Shown here: positions 5,395-7,329 of the stretch, piece by piece
Position numbering within the stretch: position 1 is the first letter of the stretch
Layout of the letters: each line of letters begins with the position of its first letter
DNA from: an uncultured Oscillospiraceae bacterium
Lineage (GTDB): Bacteria; Bacillota; Clostridia; Oscillospirales; Ruminococcaceae
DNA: 7,329 nt
Reading direction: 5' to 3'
NCBI GenBank assembly: GCA_900553955.1
Contig: USFO01000080.1
Coordinates: 1 to 7,329 of the forward strand
Translations under genes and position numbers: made by a program
The notes under the pieces: generated by a model
Told to the model about the DNA's origin: nothing
Seen by the model: only the letters and a program-made list of their open reading frames with translations
Databases searched by the model: none

Positions 5395-6135
5395 ATGCGC
5401 AGTGCTTTATACATACTTATAGTGGCCGTGCTCACGCTGCTCACGGCCTCCGCACCGGAGCCGCCGAAGGCTCCGCCGGCTCCGCAGGAAGCCTTTGCGC
5501 GCATAGAAAGCGGAAGAACCATGGCAGTACAAAACGGCTTTAGTATCAGCTTTTTTGGCAGCGACGGCTCTTTGAGCATGATTGAATTGCGCTCCGCCAG
5601 CGTTATCCGCCCGGGCAAGTGCTGTTTCTCAAATCACTTCGTTTTCATGCCGGATATCGGCTTTGGAATTGTGCGCAGGGGCGGCAGATTCCAGCCTGCC
5701 GGCTGTGCCGTATTCGACCGCGGCAGAAGATCCGTTCGTGAATTTTTTGCAGTACAGAATGCGTTTGCGGAAAATCCGGCAGCAAACAGCACCTATTTTC
5801 GTGCTCAGACAGTATTTTTTATTGGCGATAATACTGTTGCCATAAAAACCAACGCCGGAACTTTTCTTTATGACATAGTACGGAACACCACCGTGCTCAA
5901 AAAATGTGACGAGCACTGCTTTGAGCGCCGCAAGCCCGACTTTGAGCACGGCGAAGCCGCCGCCGATGCGGAAAGCCCCGTTGCCGCAGACCCGAAGCCG
6001 AAGCGTGAGCACGACGAACATACAGATTCAGAGGTTGAACGCGGCAGCTTCGGCGGCTGTCCGCGCATTGAGTACGGCAAGCCGCAGCGGGGCTGTGGCA
6101 GCCTTGGCGGCGTGCCAAGGGGCGAGAAAGAGTAG
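5395..6135 (+). CDS. Secreted or membrane-anchored protein of unknown family
   Basis: The 246-residue protein begins MRSALYILIVAVLTLLTASA, a signal peptide or single anchor helix with a possible cleavage site after Ala20, followed by a Pro-rich stretch (21-30). Residues about 40-170 alternate hydrophobic and polar residues, suggesting a beta-rich domain (FSISFFGSDGSLSMIE, TVFFIGDNTVAIKTNAGTFLYDIV). Residues 171-246 are low-complexity, charged and rich in His, Asp, Glu, Arg, Gly and a few Cys (171, 175, 222, 234), unlike the rest. ATG at 5395 has AAGGAGG seven bases ahead; an in-frame ATG at 5362 would spoil the signal and lacks such a site. I do not recognise the family. A late frameshift that makes the odd tail cannot be excluded. 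It is the only plus-strand gene, is under a promoter bracketed by two operators, and ends before a terminator. Confidence 0.7.
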   Translation: MRSALYILIVAVLTLLTASAPEPPKAPPAPQEAFARIESGRTMAVQNGFSISFFGSDGSLSMIELRSASVIRPGKCCFSNHFVFMPDIGFGIVRRGGRFQPAGCAVFDRGRRSVREFFAVQNAFAENPAANSTYFRAQTVFFIGDNTVAIKTNAGTFLYDIVRNTTVLKKCDEHCFERRKPDFEHGEAAADAESPVAADPKPKREHDEHTDSEVERGSFGGCPRIEYGKPQRGCGSLGGVPRGEKE

Positions 6136-6230
6136 AAAAAGCCCCGCATAAATTCTGCGGCAGCAAACTCAAAAGCAGCATTTTCATAAGAAGCTGCGGC
6201 TTAGCTTTCTCCGCACCTTTGAATCGCACC

Positions 6231-6265
6231 AAAAAATCTCCCCATAAAATATGGGGAGATTTTTT
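6231..6265. terminator. Bidirectional rho-independent terminator
   Basis: The 15-base arms 6231-6245 and 6251-6265 are perfectly complementary around the 5-base loop AAAAT. The core is ATCTCCCCAT with ATGGGGAGAT, flanked by A6 on the left and T-rich sequence on the right. It can end transcription from the plus-strand secreted-protein gene (stop 96 bases earlier) and from the minus-strand 102-residue protein gene, which converge here. Confidence 0.9.
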
Positions 6266-6328
6266 TATATCGGATTCGCTTAAAAAGCGCTGTTCTGCCG
6301 CCAAAGAGCTGCATAAAAATTCCGGTTT

Positions 6329-6637
6329 TCAGTTATATCTCGTCGGGTTTGCCTCGATAAATTCCTGAAATTTCGCCGCAATCCACTCGTTCGCCTGCTG
6401 CAAGCCCTCCTCGGAATAGGGAAAATCCTGTTCCTGAACATCGTTTGCACACTCGTAGCAAAGGGTGGTATATACAGAAACGGTGATTTTGTCCTCCGCC
6501 TTCAGCGGGTTGTACCGCCAACGAAAATCCTTGCGGCTGGCGGTGTAAATATTTTCGGAAAACGGCTTGAGCATATCCCAAGTGGGGCGGTCGAACTCCA
6601 GCGGGCGCATCCATGGGCGGTATCTATATTCGGGCAT
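6329..6637 (-). CDS. Hypothetical 102-residue protein
   Basis: This is a compact soluble-looking protein with no signal peptide or membrane segment. It is rich in aromatic residues and acids: Tyr/Trp-rich head (MPEYRYRPWM), FRWRYNPL at 38-45, a beta-like stretch (KITVSVYTTLCYEC, with Cys60 and Cys63), and a helical acidic end with WIAAKFQEFIEA. I do not recognise a family. ATG at 6637 has GAGGAAAA close before it, supporting the start. It lies 89 bases downstream of rnhA on the same strand and could be cotranscribed with it; the gap has a TATATT box but no good -35. The bidirectional terminator follows 64 bases after its stop. Confidence 0.75.
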   Translation of the reverse strand: MPEYRYRPWMRPLEFDRPTWDMLKPFSENIYTASRKDFRWRYNPLKAEDKITVSVYTTLCYECANDVQEQDFPYSEEGLQQANEWIAAKFQEFIEANPTRYN

Positions 6638-6726
6638 AATTTTTCCTCACTGTAAATTTTAATTGAATATATACAAATAGTAGCGGAATTTTGCAGTATT
6701 TTTTCTGTAAAACCTTAACCAGACAA

Positions 6727-7164
6727 TTATTTATACTTTGTTGATTGCGCCACCGCAAGGCGGTCGCAGCGTTCGTTTTCCGGGTGCCCGGCGTGACCCT
6801 TCACCCAATTAAAGGTAACTTCGTGCTGCTCCAAAAGGTCGAGCAGCTGCTGCCAAAGGTCGTGGTTGAGGGCGGGCATGCCGTCCGCCTTGCGCCAGCC
6901 GCGGCGGCGCCAACCCTGCGCCCAGCCTTTGGTCACGCCGTCGTAAACATACTTGGAATCGGTGACAACGGTGACGCGGCAGGGCTCCTTGAGCGCGGCA
7001 AGCCCGGCGATAACGGCGGAAAGCTCCATGCGGTTGTTGGTGGTGTTCGCCTCGCCGCCGGAAAGCTCCTTTTCGTGGGCGCCAAAGCGCAGAATTGTAC
7101 CCCAACCGCCCGGGCCGGGGTTGCCGGAGCAGGCTCCGTCTGTAAAAATTGTGACTTCTTTCAT
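6727..7164 (-). CDS. rnhA: Ribonuclease HI
   Basis: The 145-residue enzyme cuts the RNA strand of RNA-DNA hybrids in the cytoplasm, removing primers and R-loops. All catalytic residues of the RNase HI family are visible: Asp9 in IFTDGACSGNPGPGG, Glu47 in NRMELSA, Asp69 in VVTDSKYV, His124 in VKGHAGH and Asp134 in CDRLA. The basic protrusion for substrate binding is present (WAQGWRRRGWRKADG, 81-95). The length is close to the family norm. ATG at 7164 matches the family start and has AAAGG seven bases ahead; the ATG one codon upstream is possible too. An in-frame ATG at 7239 would add a lysine/arginine-rich, promoter-covering extension and is rejected. Confidence 0.97.
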   Translation of the reverse strand: MKEVTIFTDGACSGNPGPGGWGTILRFGAHEKELSGGEANTTNNRMELSAVIAGLAALKEPCRVTVVTDSKYVYDGVTKGWAQGWRRRGWRKADGMPALNHDLWQQLLDLLEQHEVTFNWVKGHAGHPENERCDRLAVAQSTKYK

Positions 7165-7191
7165 CATTTTTCCTTTCACGCTGATACTCTG

Positions 7192-7225
7192 ATTATATAT
7201 TAGCCGTCTGCGGCGTTTTTTGCAA
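7192..7225 (-). promoter_or_regulatory. rnhA: Promoter of rnhA
   Basis: Read on the minus strand, TTGCAA (7225-7220) is followed after 17 bases by TAATAT (7202-7197), which overlaps a perfect TATAAT (7197-7192). The start point would be about 20 to 30 bases before the ATG at 7164. Confidence 0.5.
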
Positions 7226-7254
7226 GCAAAATTTTTCAACGAATTTCAACGAAG

Positions 7255-7271
7255 GCGCGGCAGAGCCGCGC
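7255..7271. other. GC-rich hairpin
   Basis: GCGCGGC-AGA-GCCGCGC is a perfect 7-bp stem. It lacks a T tract and lies between the rnhA promoter and the terminator hairpin. Its function is unknown. Confidence 0.4.
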
Positions 7272-7280
7272 ACAGTCTGT

Positions 7281-7311
7281 CGAAAAAATCCTGCGCAGCA
7301 GGATTTTTTCG
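7281..7311. terminator. Rho-independent terminator, both directions possible
   Basis: The 14-base arms 7281-7294 and 7298-7311 pair perfectly around the loop GCA: a GC-rich core (ATCCTGC with GCAGGAT) flanked by A6 and T6 tracts. It insulates rnhA from a gene beyond the right edge of the window. Confidence 0.85.
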
Positions 7312-7329
7312 TTTCTGTGCATAAGATTA

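Noticed and set aside
5629..6021. Minus-strand open frame of 130 codons opposite the secreted-protein gene
   Set aside because: It has hydrophobic stretches but no ribosome binding site before its ATG, while the plus frame has AAGGAGG, a promoter and a signal peptide.
5897..6304. Minus-strand open frame of 135 codons spanning the 6231-6265 hairpin
   Set aside because: It crosses a strong terminator, is Arg/Ala/Ser-rich, and overlaps the plus-strand gene.

Overview
The window looks like chromosomal DNA from a Gram-positive gut-type Clostridium relative, probably Oscillospiraceae/Ruminococcaceae. This is inferred from the gene families, the AGGAGG-type ribosome binding sites, G/C-ending codons in the genes, and intergenic spaces filled with short palindromic repeats. 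No phage, transposase, plasmid, CRISPR or tRNA/rRNA gene is visible. Seven genes lie on the minus strand and one on the plus strand.

Left part (1-2820). A long UDP-N-acetylhexosamine 4,6-dehydratase of the PglF/WbpM/CapD type (137-2005, minus) has its own extended -10 promoter. No glycosyltransferase gene is next to it. Upstream is a six-helix membrane protein (2278-2820, minus), possibly an ECF-transporter S-like protein, closed by a clear terminator.

Middle (2821-4771). A 459-base gene-free stretch holds two oppositely oriented copies of a palindromic repeat family; a third, partial copy lies at the left edge of the window. Next is a translationally coupled pair on the minus strand: a DUF5685-like protein with Cys clusters and Asp-rich motifs, whose end overlaps the start of a J-domain protein with a Gly/Tyr linker, TPR-like region and nine-cysteine tail. 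The two probably work together, but their client is unknown.

Right-centre (5020-6265). This is the most interesting part. A small XRE-type helix-turn-helix gene (5020-5241, minus) has no ATG, GTG or TTG start before its domain. It is divergent from a secreted or membrane-anchored protein of unknown family (5395-6135, plus). Between them, two GGACT-N6-AGTCC palindromes sit on either side of a good plus-strand promoter, one upstream of the -35 and one over the start point. The layout resembles a repressor-controlled switch. The helix-turn-helix frame, however, has an ATA start and prolines inside both DNA-contact helices, so the local regulator may be decayed and the sites may answer to a relative elsewhere.

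Right end (6231-7329). A bidirectional terminator separates the secreted-protein gene from an unrecognised 102-residue protein (minus). After that comes rnhA for ribonuclease HI (minus), with its promoter and an upstream terminator hairpin.
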